A stretch of 54,265 nt of DNA from Acidimicrobiaceae bacterium (lineage in GTDB: Bacteria; Actinomycetota; Acidimicrobiia; Acidimicrobiales; Ilumatobacteraceae), in contig JAHEDX010000015.1 in assembly GCA_024641005.1 (NCBI GenBank), positions 8,311 through 62,575 on the forward strand, read 5' to 3'. Below, one piece after another: positions 1-9,240 of the stretch. Position 1 is the first letter of the stretch. Every line of letters starts with the position of its first letter. The translations under genes were made by a program, and so were the position numbers. The notes under the pieces were generated by a model. That model did not search any database, was not told the origin of the DNA, and saw only the letters and a list, made by a program, of their open reading frames with translations.

Positions 1-23
1 AGGGTCGCCTGACCGAATGCTCG

Positions 24-51
24 GTCCCGGGCCGGCGGGCAGGCCCGGGAC
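24..51. terminator. Strong hairpin, possible terminator
   Basis: A 10-bp stem (24-33 with 42-51, nine Watson-Crick pairs of TCCCGGGCC/GGCCCGGGA plus an outer G-C) closes an 8-nt loop. No T-tract follows on either strand, so this could be a GC-type terminator or simply a stable extragenic hairpin. It lies about 100 nt beyond the stop of the minus-strand RCC1 gene. Nothing else is recognisable in 1-146 except an 8-bp inverted repeat ATCGCCGC/GCGGCGAT at 59-66 and 114-121. Confidence 0.45.
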
Positions 52-146
52 TGGGCACATCGCCGCGCAGATCCGGCTCGAAGCTCGGCGTACGAGATCA
101 TCGGTGTTTCACAGCGGCGATCAGACGACCGAACCGGTCGTCCCGA

Positions 147-2186
147 TCACCACCCTTCGGTGACCACGAGATCGTCCCAGTTGACCGTGGCAGTTCGGGC
201 GCTGTTGTCGCCGAGCTGAATCGAAGCCAGCGGTTGCGTACCCGTGTCGGCGTTCCAGCTCCCGCTGACGTTCCCGTCGACGGTCAGCCGGAGCGATCCA
301 GAGGCACCGGCCGAGACGCACAGCGTGACACGATGCCAGCTCCCGAACGGGAGATTCCGGCCGACGGTATACGAGGTTCCGACCACGTCGGCACGCACGT
401 AGAGCTGCCCGGCCGCGCTCACCTCCACCCGTGCCATCGACGAACCAACGAGGTTGCGGAGCTTCATCAGCGCGTACCGAGTCGACCCGGCGACGGTCGT
501 GACCCGAACATCGACCGTGGCACACGCTTCGATTGCCGACGACGACAGCGAGCGGCGGCCGTCGGCTGCGGTGCCGGCGACGGCGGCGCGGGCGCTCGGA
601 GCACCGTTCGACCCTGCGGCTGCGTCGAGCATGAATGGGCCAGTGAGGCTCCAACCGGCGAGGCCACCCGAGAAGTCGTCGACGAGCAGAGGCGTCGATC
701 CACCCCCGCCGGCGATCGTGACAGGATCGGAGACGGCGCTCAGAGCACTCTGGTTGACGCCGTCCGAAGCTCTGACCCGATACGTGTGCACGGACCCTGA
801 GGTGAGACCGGCATCGGCGAACGAAAGAGTGCCCGACGTGCCACCCACCACTGCGCCGATCGGCGTGGTTCCGCTGTCGCGATAGACCGAATATGTGAGC
901 GAGGAGGCGCGATCATCGGTGGACGCAGCCCAGGCAAGGTCGGCTCGCCCGGCGACCGTGCTGGTGGCGTTCGGGCGGCCGGGCACACTCGGCGGGGTGA
1001 CGTCCGGGTCGCCCGACGAACCGGGCAGGAAGATCGTCATACCGCGCCCACCCTGGACCGACTCGATGCCCGACAACCCAGGGATGCGTACCGGCGAAAG
1101 CCGGATGGTGGTCGAACCGTCGCCGAGTTGACCGGTGTCGTTGTAGCCCCAAGCCCAGACTTCCCCGATGGCGCTGATCGCGAAGGACTGATCGCGGCCG
1201 TCGCCGACGTCGACGATGCCGGACAGTCCTGCCACCACGGTGGGCGTCGTTCGACTCGAGGTCGTGCCGAGACCCAGTTGGCCGCGTTGTCCGCGACCCC
1301 ACGCTCGGACTGCCCCGTTGGTCATCACTGCCAGGCTGTGCTCGGCGCCGGCTTCGACGTGGACAACCGATCCGGTGAGGACGGGTACGGGGGTGCGCTG
1401 GTCGATCGTGGATCCGATGCCCAGCTGTCCACTTGCATTGGCTCCCCAGCCCCACATCGACCCGTCGGATCTCACGACGAGCGCGTGATCTCGGCCGGCG
1501 GAGACTTCGATGACGTTGGTGAGACCCGGGACGGAGACCGGCGATGTTCGGCGCGTCAGCGTTCCGTCGCCGACCTCACCGAATGAGTTGTTCCCCCATG
1601 CCATCATCGAACCATCGGCGCGAACTGCGTAGCTCATGTCGCGACCTGCAGCCACGGCGACGATGTCCGTCAGCCCCGGCACCTGGACGGGCTGGCTGCG
1701 ATTGTTCGTCGTGCCGAGCCCGAGTTGCCCGAGACCTCCGTACCCCCAGGTCCACACCGTGCGATCGGCACGCAGAGCGATCCCGTGGTAGTGGCCCGCT
1801 TCCACCTGCACGACATCGGTGAGCGCGAGCCGAACCGGCGTGGGTCGATCGGCGCTGGACCCGTCACCGATCGCGCCCCGCGAGTTGTCACCCCATGCCC
1901 AGATCCGGCCACCATCGTCGAGTGCATAGGCGTGCTCGCGCCCGCTGGCGATGGCGACCATCGTGGCCTGCAGATCGACCGGGCCCGTGACCTGCCTGCT
2001 GGCCGTCGTTCCGTCCCCGAGTTGGCCGTCGGCGTTGAGACCCGTCGACAGAGGTTGCGCTCCAGCCGCCTGGACGACCGACCCCGGTGAGACCCCACCG
2101 ACGATCGTTGCGAGGAGGATGAGCGGGCCGACGAGCCGCGCCCGCGCAGCCGTTCCCACCGCTGAGGTCGTCCGCCCACGATGCAT
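147..2186 (-). CDS. Exported RCC1-repeat protein with fibronectin III and LamG-like domains
   Basis: Predicted 679-residue secreted or surface protein. Residues about 1-43 form a signal peptide (basic start, hydrophobic LVGPLILLATIVGG, small residues before the likely cleavage site). About seven RCC1-type repeats follow to roughly residue 385, each with a WGxN/GQLG(D/L)G core, predicting a seven-bladed propeller. A fibronectin type III domain (about 400-495) and a C-terminal jelly-roll segment of LamG/concanavalin type follow. The start is chosen at ATG 2186, because GGGAGGT sits 6 nt upstream and the signal peptide begins there; the open frame continues upstream without meaning. CAATCT (2219-2224, minus) could be its -10. 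Bacterial RCC1 proteins are generally adhesion or matrix-type proteins; the ligand cannot be told from sequence. Confidence 0.85.
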   Translation of the reverse strand: MHRGRTTSAVGTAARARLVGPLILLATIVGGVSPGSVVQAAGAQPLSTGLNADGQLGDGTTASRQVTGPVDLQATMVAIASGREHAYALDDGGRIWAWGDNSRGAIGDGSSADRPTPVRLALTDVVQVEAGHYHGIALRADRTVWTWGYGGLGQLGLGTTNNRSQPVQVPGLTDIVAVAAGRDMSYAVRADGSMMAWGNNSFGEVGDGTLTRRTSPVSVPGLTNVIEVSAGRDHALVVRSDGSMWGWGANASGQLGIGSTIDQRTPVPVLTGSVVHVEAGAEHSLAVMTNGAVRAWGRGQRGQLGLGTTSSRTTPTVVAGLSGIVDVGDGRDQSFAISAIGEVWAWGYNDTGQLGDGSTTIRLSPVRIPGLSGIESVQGGRGMTIFLPGSSGDPDVTPPSVPGRPNATSTVAGRADLAWAASTDDRASSLTYSVYRDSGTTPIGAVVGGTSGTLSFADAGLTSGSVHTYRVRASDGVNQSALSAVSDPVTIAGGGGSTPLLVDDFSGGLAGWSLTGPFMLDAAAGSNGAPSARAAVAGTAADGRRSLSSSAIEACATVDVRVTTVAGSTRYALMKLRNLVGSSMARVEVSAAGQLYVRADVVGTSYTVGRNLPFGSWHRVTLCVSAGASGSLRLTVDGNVSGSWNADTGTQPLASIQLGDNSARTATVNWDDLVVTEGW

Positions 2187-2298
2187 CGCGCACCTCCCGC
2201 GCTGGAATCCGCCTCGGCAGATTGTCCCACGATGTGTGGCGAGACGCAACGCAGTCGCGCGTCGAGCATCGGAGCGCGTGTGGGCGGTGGGGAAGGAC

Positions 2299-3666
2299 CT
2301 ACTCGGCAGCTTCGGCGAGCGCACCGGCGAGCGCCGGGTGCACGAGCAGGCTCTCGACGATGTCGCTGACCCGCAGGTTGGCGGTGACCGCCAACGCCAA
2401 CACCGAGATCAGTTCGGCCGCGTGCCTCCCGACGATCGAGCCCCCCAACACGACACCCGTCGCCGGGTCGGAGATGATCTTCACGAAACCGCGTGGGTCG
2501 TTGTTGATGAGTGCCTTCGCGGTCGTCGAAAACGGCACCTTCGTGACGCGGATCTTGCGGCCTGACGAGAAGGCCTCGGCCTCGGCGAGGCCGACATCCG
2601 CGATCTCGGGCTCGGTGAAGATCGCTGAGGCCGCCTTGTCGTAGTCGAGATGGCGATGCTCGATCGTGTGCAGTCCCATCACGTGTTCGGCGACCTTGCG
2701 GCCCTGCATGGTGGCCACCGACGACAACGGCAGTTTGCCGCTGACGTCGCCAGCGGCGTAGATGTGCGGCTGATTGGTGACGCAGTGGTGGTTGATCGGG
2801 ATGTAGCCGCCGGCATCCGACTCGATTCCGGCCGCATCGAGACCGAGGTTCTCGGTGTTGGGAACCGACCCGATCGCGAGCACGGCGTGCGTCGATCGCA
2901 CGACCCGCCCGTCGTCGCACCGGACGATGACACCGTCGTCGTCCTCGTTGCGTTCGATCGACTGCGCCCGCGCGCCCTTCAACAGCTTGACACCGCGCTG
3001 CACGAAGTCGTCTTCGAGCACTCCCGCGACCTCGGGATCCTTACCGGGCAGCACGTGCTGACGGCTGACGACGAGCGTGACGTCGGCGCCGAACGACGAG
3101 AACATGTGCACGAATTCGACCCCGGTGACGCCCGAACCGATCACGGTGATGCTCTTCGGGAACACCCGGGGCGGGTAGCAGTCGCGGGTGGTGAGGATGC
3201 GGTCACCATCCGGCTCGCACCAGTCGGGGATCCGCGGCCGTGATCCGGTCGAGATCAGCGCCGCGTCGAACACGATCTCCTCGGACCCGTCTGGGCCGTC
3301 GACCTGCACCGAGTGCGTGCTGGTGAACCGGCCGGTGCCCCTGATCATGCGCACGTTCTGACTGGCGAGCAACTGAACGATGTCCTCGTGCAGATCGTTC
3401 TGAATGCCGGAGATGCGCGACGTGAGCGCCTCGATGTCGACCTCGGGATCGGCCTGCTCGAGCCCCATCCCCTTGATGCGCCGGGAGAAGCTGATCGCGC
3501 CCCCGGTGGAGATCATGGTCTTCGACGGGATGCAGTCCCACAGGTGGGCTGCACCGCCGAACACGTCACGTTCGATGACCGTGACCGTCGCCCCCAGGCG
3601 GGCAGCGTAGGTGGCGGCCTGATGACCGGCCGGGCCACCACCGAGAATGACGAATCGCAAGCTCAC
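2299..3666 (-). CDS. lpdA: LpdA-type NAD(P)H quinone reductase (flavoprotein disulfide reductase family)
   Basis: 455-residue FAD/NAD(P)-binding protein in the order FAD domain (GGGPAG near residue 9), NAD domain (VIGSGVTG near 176), second FAD segment (YAAGDVSG near 300) and C-terminal dimerisation domain. It resembles Mycobacterium LpdA (Rv3303c) rather than dihydrolipoamide dehydrogenase. The redox-disulfide site reads GGAAHLWDCIPSKT, so only one cysteine (Cys45) remains, and the C-terminal HPxxxE dyad is HPALAG. Such proteins are known to reduce quinones with NAD(P)H and do not act on lipoamide. The start is GTG 3666, just before the beta strand of the Rossmann fold; the frame remains open upstream but overlaps the M15 gene. 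It starts 10 nt after the M15 peptidase stop, so the two are probably co-transcribed. Confidence 0.88.
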   Translation of the reverse strand: MSLRFVILGGGPAGHQAATYAARLGATVTVIERDVFGGAAHLWDCIPSKTMISTGGAISFSRRIKGMGLEQADPEVDIEALTSRISGIQNDLHEDIVQLLASQNVRMIRGTGRFTSTHSVQVDGPDGSEEIVFDAALISTGSRPRIPDWCEPDGDRILTTRDCYPPRVFPKSITVIGSGVTGVEFVHMFSSFGADVTLVVSRQHVLPGKDPEVAGVLEDDFVQRGVKLLKGARAQSIERNEDDDGVIVRCDDGRVVRSTHAVLAIGSVPNTENLGLDAAGIESDAGGYIPINHHCVTNQPHIYAAGDVSGKLPLSSVATMQGRKVAEHVMGLHTIEHRHLDYDKAASAIFTEPEIADVGLAEAEAFSSGRKIRVTKVPFSTTAKALINNDPRGFVKIISDPATGVVLGGSIVGRHAAELISVLALAVTANLRVSDIVESLLVHPALAGALAEAAE

Positions 3667-3676
3667 GACCGCCAGG

Positions 3677-5023
3677 CTACGTGCCGCTCGGGGAATCGTC
3701 TGCGACAGCGAGATCACCAGCGGTGAGCACACCACGCCCGACCGGCGCCACCGGGGCCGATTGCACCAGCGGATCGACGATGTTGGGGCAATAGGTCGAC
3801 GGATACGGGACCTTGTCGCGCCGTTCGCCGACCCATTCGAAGTGCATCCCGTCGGGCTGGCGGAAGTTGCCTCCCCAGGCGAACCCGTGCCGACGGAAGA
3901 TGCGCACGACGTCACAATTCATCTTCGGCGGACGGCAACCCATGCAGTTCGAGACCGTGTTGGTGTCGAGCGCCATCCCATAGGCGTGCCGCGACAGGAA
4001 CCCGCTGGTGCGGCTGTAGCGCGGGTTGTAACACCCACCGTAGGTATTCGCGTTGGCCACCTCGATCGCCGACGCGAGCCCGGCCGCCGCGACCTCGGCC
4101 AACGCTGCGCTGAGGTCCCCGACCACCCCGACGTGGCATTGCGCCCGGATCCGCACGACATCGTTCAGGAGCACCCGCCCATCGGTCAGATTCGCCGCCT
4201 TCCAGTCCGGATGCATGTCGATCGAATCGTCGCTGTTGATGCGATACCACGGCTCGCCCAACGCGACCTTCGTACGCGCCGTACTGAGCGTGTCGTCGGG
4301 GTCGGGCGGATCCCAACTGTGAACGACCTTGGTGTCGGAACGTCCGAGCACCCCGACGGATGCCAGCGCAGCGTCGAGTCCGGACCGATCCGAAAAGCCC
4401 CACATCACCACACGGGTGTCGCCCGTGACTCCCAAACGGTCGGCGACCGCGGTGGTGAACACGAGTTCGGCCCACCCGAGCTGATCGTAGGGTCGGATGC
4501 CACCGATCGTCAGCGTGACGGTCGAACCATCGGTGGCCCGAAGGTCGATGACGTCGCCCTCGCGGGCTCCCATGAGGTCGGCGACCATCTGGTTCATCAC
4601 GACGCTGCGGTCGCTCAACACCGCCGATACGTCGCCACCCATGACCGGACCGATCGCACCGCGCGGCAACGAGACGAACGTGATCGGGATCAGGTATCCG
4701 GACGGTGGCGCGTGGACGGTGGCACCGGCACGGGCCACACGACGCAGGCCCAACGATCCGCTCCGACTGGGCGACGCCACCCCTCCAACCCGCCTGACTG
4801 CAACATCCGTTGCATCGATCACGAACCGGTCGACCTCACCGACGTCGTAGGCGACAGCCAGGTCTCCTATCGGCTGTTCGACCCGATCGGCAACACGACC
4901 GACGGTCGCTCCATCGTCGATGCCGGTACTTGCCGCCAGCACGGCGATGCCGCCCATCGACGCCAACGCAGCGACGAGCGCGACGGTTCGTCGGGGGGCG
5001 CGGTGGATCGGCATCGGCGACAT
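3677..5023 (-). CDS. Exported M15-family D,D-carboxypeptidase-like protein with extra N-terminal module
   Basis: 448 residues. An N-terminal hydrophobic segment (about 11-32) is a signal peptide or anchor. The C-terminal third (about 300-425) is a peptidase M15 (VanY/D-Ala-D-Ala carboxypeptidase-like) domain: the SRHAYGMALD motif supplies the first zinc His and Asp, and DGMHFEW supplies the second zinc His, with FAWGG before it. The family trims peptidoglycan stem peptides outside the membrane. Residues about 90-250 (VVMNQMVADLMGAREGDVIDL and following) resemble the periplasmic core domain of MacB/FtsX-type permeases, but without any further membrane helices; this is an inference. Several cysteines near the active site may form disulfides. 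First gene of a probable two-gene unit with lpdA, 10 nt apart. Confidence 0.82.
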   Translation of the reverse strand: MSPMPIHRAPRRTVALVAALASMGGIAVLAASTGIDDGATVGRVADRVEQPIGDLAVAYDVGEVDRFVIDATDVAVRRVGGVASPSRSGSLGLRRVARAGATVHAPPSGYLIPITFVSLPRGAIGPVMGGDVSAVLSDRSVVMNQMVADLMGAREGDVIDLRATDGSTVTLTIGGIRPYDQLGWAELVFTTAVADRLGVTGDTRVVMWGFSDRSGLDAALASVGVLGRSDTKVVHSWDPPDPDDTLSTARTKVALGEPWYRINSDDSIDMHPDWKAANLTDGRVLLNDVVRIRAQCHVGVVGDLSAALAEVAAAGLASAIEVANANTYGGCYNPRYSRTSGFLSRHAYGMALDTNTVSNCMGCRPPKMNCDVVRIFRRHGFAWGGNFRQPDGMHFEWVGERRDKVPYPSTYCPNIVDPLVQSAPVAPVGRGVLTAGDLAVADDSPSGT

Positions 5024-5132
5024 GTTAGAGACGCTTGGTCGACAGCCGACGTCACCACTCGTGCTACTCGACGGGGACTCGCCCCCTCGACGTCGGACAT
5101 CACTGCACGGTGTCGCATCGCAGGCGAGCGGC

Positions 5133-5138
5133 TACCGT
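5133..5138 (+). promoter_or_regulatory. -10 box of lysS
   Basis: TACCGT lies 3 nt before ATG 5142 and 9 nt before the in-frame GTG 5148. With the spacing seen at other genes in this window (6-9 nt), transcription would begin near 5145-5148, favouring leaderless initiation at GTG 5148. Confidence 0.5.
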
Positions 5139-5141
5139 CTC

Positions 5142-6677
5142 ATGGTCGTGAGCGAAGCGACCGAGAACCCCGACGAACCGGACCATTCGACCGGCAGCGG
5201 TCTCGTCGCGGAGAAGGCCCGACGGCTCGCCCGCGTCGAGGAGCTGCGAGGCCGCGGCGACGAACCGTATCCTTACCGATTCGACCGTTCTCACACCATC
5301 GGCGACGTCCGCCGGACGTGGGGCGAGCTCGAAGCCGGCACCGAGACCGACAACGAGGTCACGGTCGCCGGACGCGTGATGCTCAAGCGTGACACCGGCA
5401 AGCTCGTGTTCGCGACCATCCAGGACCGGTCCGGCCAGGTCCAGCTGTTCATCTCGAAGGCCGTCACCGGTGACGAGCACTTCGTCGACGTGAAGGAACT
5501 CGATCTGGGCGACTGGGTCGGCGTCAGCGGCACTGTCATGACCACCCGCAAGGGCGAGCTGTCGATCAAGGCGACCACCGTTCGGTTGTTGTCGAAAGCC
5601 GTTCGCCCGCTCCCCGACAAGTGGCACGGGCTGACCGATACCGACACACGGTTTCGGCAGCGCTACGCCGACCTGATCGTCAACGAGCAGGCGCGCCGCC
5701 ACTTCGAGATCCGACATGCGGTGGTCGCCAGCTTCCGGCGCACCCTGCACGGCGAGGGATTCATCGAGGTCGAGACCCCGGTGCTGCATGCCGAGGCCGG
5801 GGGCGCCCACGCCCGCCCGTTCACCACCCATCACAACGCACTCGCGATGGATCTGTACCTGAGGATCGCGCTCGAGCTGCATCTCAAGCGGCTGATCGTG
5901 GGTGGCATGGAGCGGGTGTTCGAGATCGGCCGGATCTTCCGCAACGAGGGCATCTCGACGCGCCACAACCCGGAGTTCACGATGATGGAGCTCTACCAGG
6001 CGTTCGCCGACTGGAACGACGTCATGGACATCACCGAACGGCTCATCACCAGAGCCGCCACCGATGCCCTCGGCACGACGAACATCACCATTCGTGGCGA
6101 GCAGTTCGACCTCGCCGAGCCGTGGCCGCGCCTGTCGATGTGCGGTGCGGTGTCCGACAAGATCGGCACGACGGTGCACCCGTCCCAACCGCTCGACGAG
6201 GTGCGCACGATCGCCGACCACCACGGCGCCAAGTACGAGCCCTCATGGGGTTCGGGTCGAGTGATCGAATCGTTGTTCGAAGAGCTGTGCGAAGCGGACA
6301 TCATCCGGCCCACGTTCGTCACCGGACATCCGGTCGAGATCTCACCGCTCGCGCGCGTCGACCGCGACGACCCGTTCGTCACCGAACGTTTCGAGCTGTT
6401 CGTCGACTCGAGAGAGCTCGCCAACGGCTACTCCGAGCTCAACGACCCGATCGAGCAACGGGCCCGGTTCGAGGACGAGCAAGCCGCCAAGGACGCCGGC
6501 GATGCCGAGCGCGGCACGGTCGACGAGGACTATCTGCGAGCACTCGAGTACGGCATGCCACCGACCGGCGGGCTCGGCGTCGGTATCGACCGCGTCGTGA
6601 TGCTGCTGTCGGGCGTCGACTCGATCAAGGAGGTCATCCTCTTCCCGACACTGCGGCCCGAACAGGAGATCCACTGA
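5142..6677 (+). CDS. lysS: Lysyl-tRNA synthetase, class II
   Basis: 511-residue cytosolic enzyme that charges tRNA-Lys with lysine using ATP. Residues about 60-180 are the OB-fold anticodon-binding domain ([30 protein letters not shown]). The class II core follows with motif 2 near residue 264 ([20 protein letters not shown]) and motif 3 near 476 ([12 protein letters not shown]). Length and motif order are normal for bacterial LysS. The open frame extends upstream to 4920 but antisense to the M15 gene; ATG 5142 is used, and GTG 5148 is a real alternative because of the -10 box at 5133-5138. It is followed directly by dapD with a TGATG overlap, so lysine charging and lysine synthesis share a transcript. 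Confidence 0.96.
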   Translation: MVVSEATENPDEPDHSTGSGLVAEKARRLARVEELRGRGDEPYPYRFDRSHTIGDVRRTWGELEAGTETDNEVTVAGRVMLKRDTGKLVFATIQDRSGQVQLFISKAVTGDEHFVDVKELDLGDWVGVSGTVMTTRKGELSIKATTVRLLSKAVRPLPDKWHGLTDTDTRFRQRYADLIVNEQARRHFEIRHAVVASFRRTLHGEGFIEVETPVLHAEAGGAHARPFTTHHNALAMDLYLRIALELHLKRLIVGGMERVFEIGRIFRNEGISTRHNPEFTMMELYQAFADWNDVMDITERLITRAATDALGTTNITIRGEQFDLAEPWPRLSMCGAVSDKIGTTVHPSQPLDEVRTIADHHGAKYEPSWGSGRVIESLFEELCEADIIRPTFVTGHPVEISPLARVDRDDPFVTERFELFVDSRELANGYSELNDPIEQRARFEDEQAAKDAGDAERGTVDEDYLRALEYGMPPTGGLGVGIDRVVMLLSGVDSIKEVILFPTLRPEQEIH

Positions 6678-7621
6678 TGACACGTATGGCATGGGGCGCC
6701 GGCCTCACCACCGAAGCATCCGACGGCACCACGCTCGACGTGTGGTACCGCTGGTTCGGCTGGGGCGAGTTCGGCGACGACGAGATGGTGCGTGCATATC
6801 CGGATCTCGACGACCAGCTCGGCCTGCGCGAACTGCGCGACGAGTTGCGCAACGTATCCGTCCGTCCGATCAGGCTCAGCGTCGACGTCGACCAGGCACC
6901 ATCTTCGGCCGCCGATGCCTACCTGCGACTGCACCTGCTTTCCGGGCGCCTGGCCCGGCCGCACTCGCTGAACATGGACGGCATCTTCGGTACGTTGAAC
7001 AACGCCGTGTGGACCAATCTCGGCCCGGTCTCGGTAACCGAACTCGACGATGTCCGGCTGCGGGCCCGACAGGCCGGCCAGATCCTGCACGTCCACGGCG
7101 TCGACAAGTTCCCGCGCATGCTCGACTACGTGGTGCCGACCGGAGTCCGGATCGCCGACGCCTCACGGGTGCGCCTCGGCGCGCATCTGGCCGAGGGAAC
7201 GGTCGTGATGCACGAGGGATTCTGCAACTTCAACGCCGGCACGCTCGGCACCTCGATGGTCGAGGGCCGGATCTCGGCGGGTGTCGTCGTGGGGGACGGA
7301 AGCGACATCGGTGGCGGCTCGTCGATCATGGGCACGTTGTCGGGCGGCGGTACCGAGCAGATCTCGATCGGCGAACGCTGCCTGCTCGGCGCCAACGCAG
7401 GCATCGGAATCAGCCTCGGCGACGACTGCGTCGTCGAAGCAGGCCTCTACGTCACCGGAAGCACACCGGTCATGACGCCCGAAGGGGTCGTCAAGGCCCG
7501 CGAGCTGTCGGGTCGCGACGGCCTGATGTTCATCCGCGACGGCCAGACGGGTCAGGTGATCGCCCGCCAGCGCACGGGTGCGTGGGGCAGCCTCAACGAC
7601 GACTTGCACACCAACCACTGA
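6677..7621 (+). CDS. dapD: Tetrahydrodipicolinate N-succinyltransferase, actinobacterial type
   Basis: 314-residue enzyme that succinylates tetrahydrodipicolinate with succinyl-CoA, in the diaminopimelate/lysine pathway that also feeds peptidoglycan. The N-terminal globular half contains the [13 protein letters not shown] segment, and residues about 150-270 are a left-handed parallel beta-helix of hexapeptide repeats ([60 protein letters not shown]). This layout matches the longer actinobacterial DapD. ATG 6677 overlaps the lysS stop (TGATG), and AGGAG at 6664-6668, 8 nt upstream, is a good ribosome site inside lysS, so translation is likely coupled. A second in-frame ATG at 6686 is less favoured. 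Confidence 0.95.
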   Translation: MTRMAWGAGLTTEASDGTTLDVWYRWFGWGEFGDDEMVRAYPDLDDQLGLRELRDELRNVSVRPIRLSVDVDQAPSSAADAYLRLHLLSGRLARPHSLNMDGIFGTLNNAVWTNLGPVSVTELDDVRLRARQAGQILHVHGVDKFPRMLDYVVPTGVRIADASRVRLGAHLAEGTVVMHEGFCNFNAGTLGTSMVEGRISAGVVVGDGSDIGGGSSIMGTLSGGGTEQISIGERCLLGANAGIGISLGDDCVVEAGLYVTGSTPVMTPEGVVKARELSGRDGLMFIRDGQTGQVIARQRTGAWGSLNDDLHTNH

Positions 7622-7628
7622 GGGCGCG

Positions 7629-8180
7629 GTGCACACCGAGCGGCTGTCGATCGAACCGCTGTCGGTCGATCACGCCGCCAGCCTGTTCGTTGCCCTCGAC
7701 GACGAGCGCGTCGGTCGGTACATCGGTGGCCCCGACGTCGACTCCGTCGAAGGCGTCGCGGCACGAATCGAGCGGGTCGACACCGGGCCTGGACCGGGTC
7801 ACGACGAACAGTGGCTCAACTGGGCCGTACTGCTGGAGGGCACGGTGATCGGGCGGGTCGAGGCGACGTTGCGGTCGGTCGGTTGCGGCACCCGAATGGC
7901 AGAAATCGCCTACATCTTCGGCCCGCGCTGGTGGGGCCACGGATACGCGACCGAGGCGACGCTCTGGATGATCGCTCATCTCCGTCTTGCTCACGGGACA
8001 CAGCAATCGTGGGCCACCGTCGACCCGGCCAACATGGCGTCGATCGGTCTGCTGCTACGACTCGGGTTCGATCCGACCCAGCCGCCCGACTTCGGGCTCG
8101 GGAGCTTCGACGCGGGTGACCTGGTGTTCGTCCGCCACCACTCAGGGCGCGACGAAAGCAATGCCCTCGTGCAGGAGTGA
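7629..8180 (+). CDS. GNAT-family N-acetyltransferase (RimJ/RimL-like)
   Basis: 183-residue GNAT protein of the RimJ/RimL type (Acetyltransf_3). It opens with HTERLSIEPLSVDHAASLF and carries the acetyl-CoA loop as GPRWWGHGYATEA around residue 97, followed by VDPANMASIGLLLRLGF, the usual N-x-x-S signature before the last strands. Substrate unknown: this group acetylates ribosomal protein N-termini, amino acids or antibiotics. GTG 7629 is chosen because GAGGG at 7620-7624 overlaps the dapD stop, and the frame opened earlier lies inside dapD. It ends in a 39-bp convergent overlap with the TfoX-like gene. Confidence 0.85.
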   Translation: MHTERLSIEPLSVDHAASLFVALDDERVGRYIGGPDVDSVEGVAARIERVDTGPGPGHDEQWLNWAVLLEGTVIGRVEATLRSVGCGTRMAEIAYIFGPRWWGHGYATEATLWMIAHLRLAHGTQQSWATVDPANMASIGLLLRLGFDPTQPPDFGLGSFDAGDLVFVRHHSGRDESNALVQE

Positions 8181-8462
8181 TCGCCACCTTCGCCGGTCAC
8201 GTACTGGAATCGACACCCATTCCTTGAACACCTTGCCCGCTGGGGCGAACGGCCGGCCGTGACCCTGCTCGATCAACTGGGCCACGCGTTCTTCCGCGAG
8301 CTTGACGACGAGGCCAGACCCCTTGAAGTCGACGAGTGCGAGGAACTCGCCCGAGACACGGGCACATCGACCACCCATGATGGTGCCCTCCTCGACCCTC
8401 GAGTCCTCGAGCTGGAGCTCGTCGATGAGCTCCCAGAACACGTCGGCATCGGTCTGCGCCAT
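8142..8462 (-). CDS. TfoX N-terminal-domain-like small protein
   Basis: 106-residue cytosolic protein. From GTIMGGRCARVSGEFLALVD onwards it follows the TfoX N-terminal domain pattern (glycine-rich turn, a VVKL strand, then GRPFAPAGKVFKEWVSIP and a final helix). In Proteobacteria the domain is the N-terminal half of the competence regulator TfoX/Sxy, but single-domain actinobacterial copies have no proven role, so no competence function is claimed. ATG 8462 is preceded by GGGGGAGAG, a strong ribosome site; the frame open to 8525 is not needed. The 3' end overlaps the convergent acetyltransferase gene by 39 bp. Confidence 0.72.
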   Translation of the reverse strand: MAQTDADVFWELIDELQLEDSRVEEGTIMGGRCARVSGEFLALVDFKGSGLVVKLAEERVAQLIEQGHGRPFAPAGKVFKEWVSIPVRDRRRWRSLLHEGIAFVAP

Positions 8463-8593
8463 GTGTCTCTCCCCCGGTGCGATCGGCCGCTGCGCGACCA
8501 CATCGGCAACGGGTGAACAGTGCACCCCATTGAGCCACAGTTCCGGATGTCAGGAAAGCCGATTCTCGAGCGACAGGGAGCCGTCCGGATCGC

Positions 8594-8599
8594 TACGGT
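8594..8599 (+). promoter_or_regulatory. -10 box of LysE-family gene, leaderless layout
   Basis: TACGGT ends 8 nt before the GTG start at 8608, and no Shine-Dalgarno is present. Confidence 0.6.
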
Positions 8600-8607
8600 T
8601 CGCAATC

Positions 8608-9240
8608 GTGCCGACGCTCAGCAGCCTGCTCGCCTTCGGGGTCGCCTCGGTGGTGCTCCTCGTGATCCCCGGACCGGCCGTCACCTACATCGTGAACCGC
8701 AGCGTGGTCGACGGGCGATCCGTGGCACTCGCCTCGGTGGCCGGGCTCGAGCTCGGCAACTTCATGCACGTGATCGCGGCGACCGTGGGATTGTCGGCCG
8801 TGCTGGCCACGTCGGCAACAGCGTTCTCGATCGTCAAATGGATTGGCGCCGGTTACCTGATCGCGGTGGGGATCAAGACCCTGCTCACCCGCCCCGAACG
8901 GCTGTCGGGAGTGATGCCGCACACCACCTACCGACGTGCATTCACACAAGGCGTGATCGTCAACACGCTCAATCCCAAGGTCGCGCTGTTCTTCCTGTCG
9001 TTCCTGCCCCAGTTCATCGATCCCGACCGAGGGCCGGCGTGGTCGCAGGCGCTCGCGCTCGGCAGCCTGTTCACCGTGCTGGGCCTGATCACCGATGGCA
9101 CCTGGGCGATCGTGGCCAGTGCCGTGCGCGGCGCGCTGCTGCGTGGGCGGGCGATGCCTTTCATCCGCCGTTACATATCGGGTTCCACCTTCGTGGCGCT
9201 CGGTCTCGTCGCAGCCCGAGCCCAACGCACCACCGTGTAG
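8608..9240 (+). CDS. LysE/RhtB-family amino-acid exporter
   Basis: 210-residue inner-membrane protein with about six hydrophobic segments. The opening LVIPGPAVTYIVNRSVVDG is the family hallmark (P-G-P near residue 20), followed by GLELGNFMHVIAATVGLSA and the NPKVALFFLSFLPQF motif about two thirds along. LysE/RhtB carriers expel excess amino acids such as lysine, homoserine or threonine; the cargo here is unknown. GTG 8608 is chosen because the -10 box TACGGT is 8 nt upstream and the protein then has normal family length. The frame open from 8302 runs antisense to the TfoX-like gene and is spurious. Confidence 0.88.
   Translation: MPTLSSLLAFGVASVVLLVIPGPAVTYIVNRSVVDGRSVALASVAGLELGNFMHVIAATVGLSAVLATSATAFSIVKWIGAGYLIAVGIKTLLTRPERLSGVMPHTTYRRAFTQGVIVNTLNPKVALFFLSFLPQFIDPDRGPAWSQALALGSLFTVLGLITDGTWAIVASAVRGALLRGRAMPFIRRYISGSTFVALGLVAARAQRTTV

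Noticed and set aside
3647..5392. 581-codon plus-strand open frame opposite the M15 peptidase gene
   Set aside because: Composition is antisense-like (Arg, His, Asp) and no motif is present; the minus strand has clear domains.
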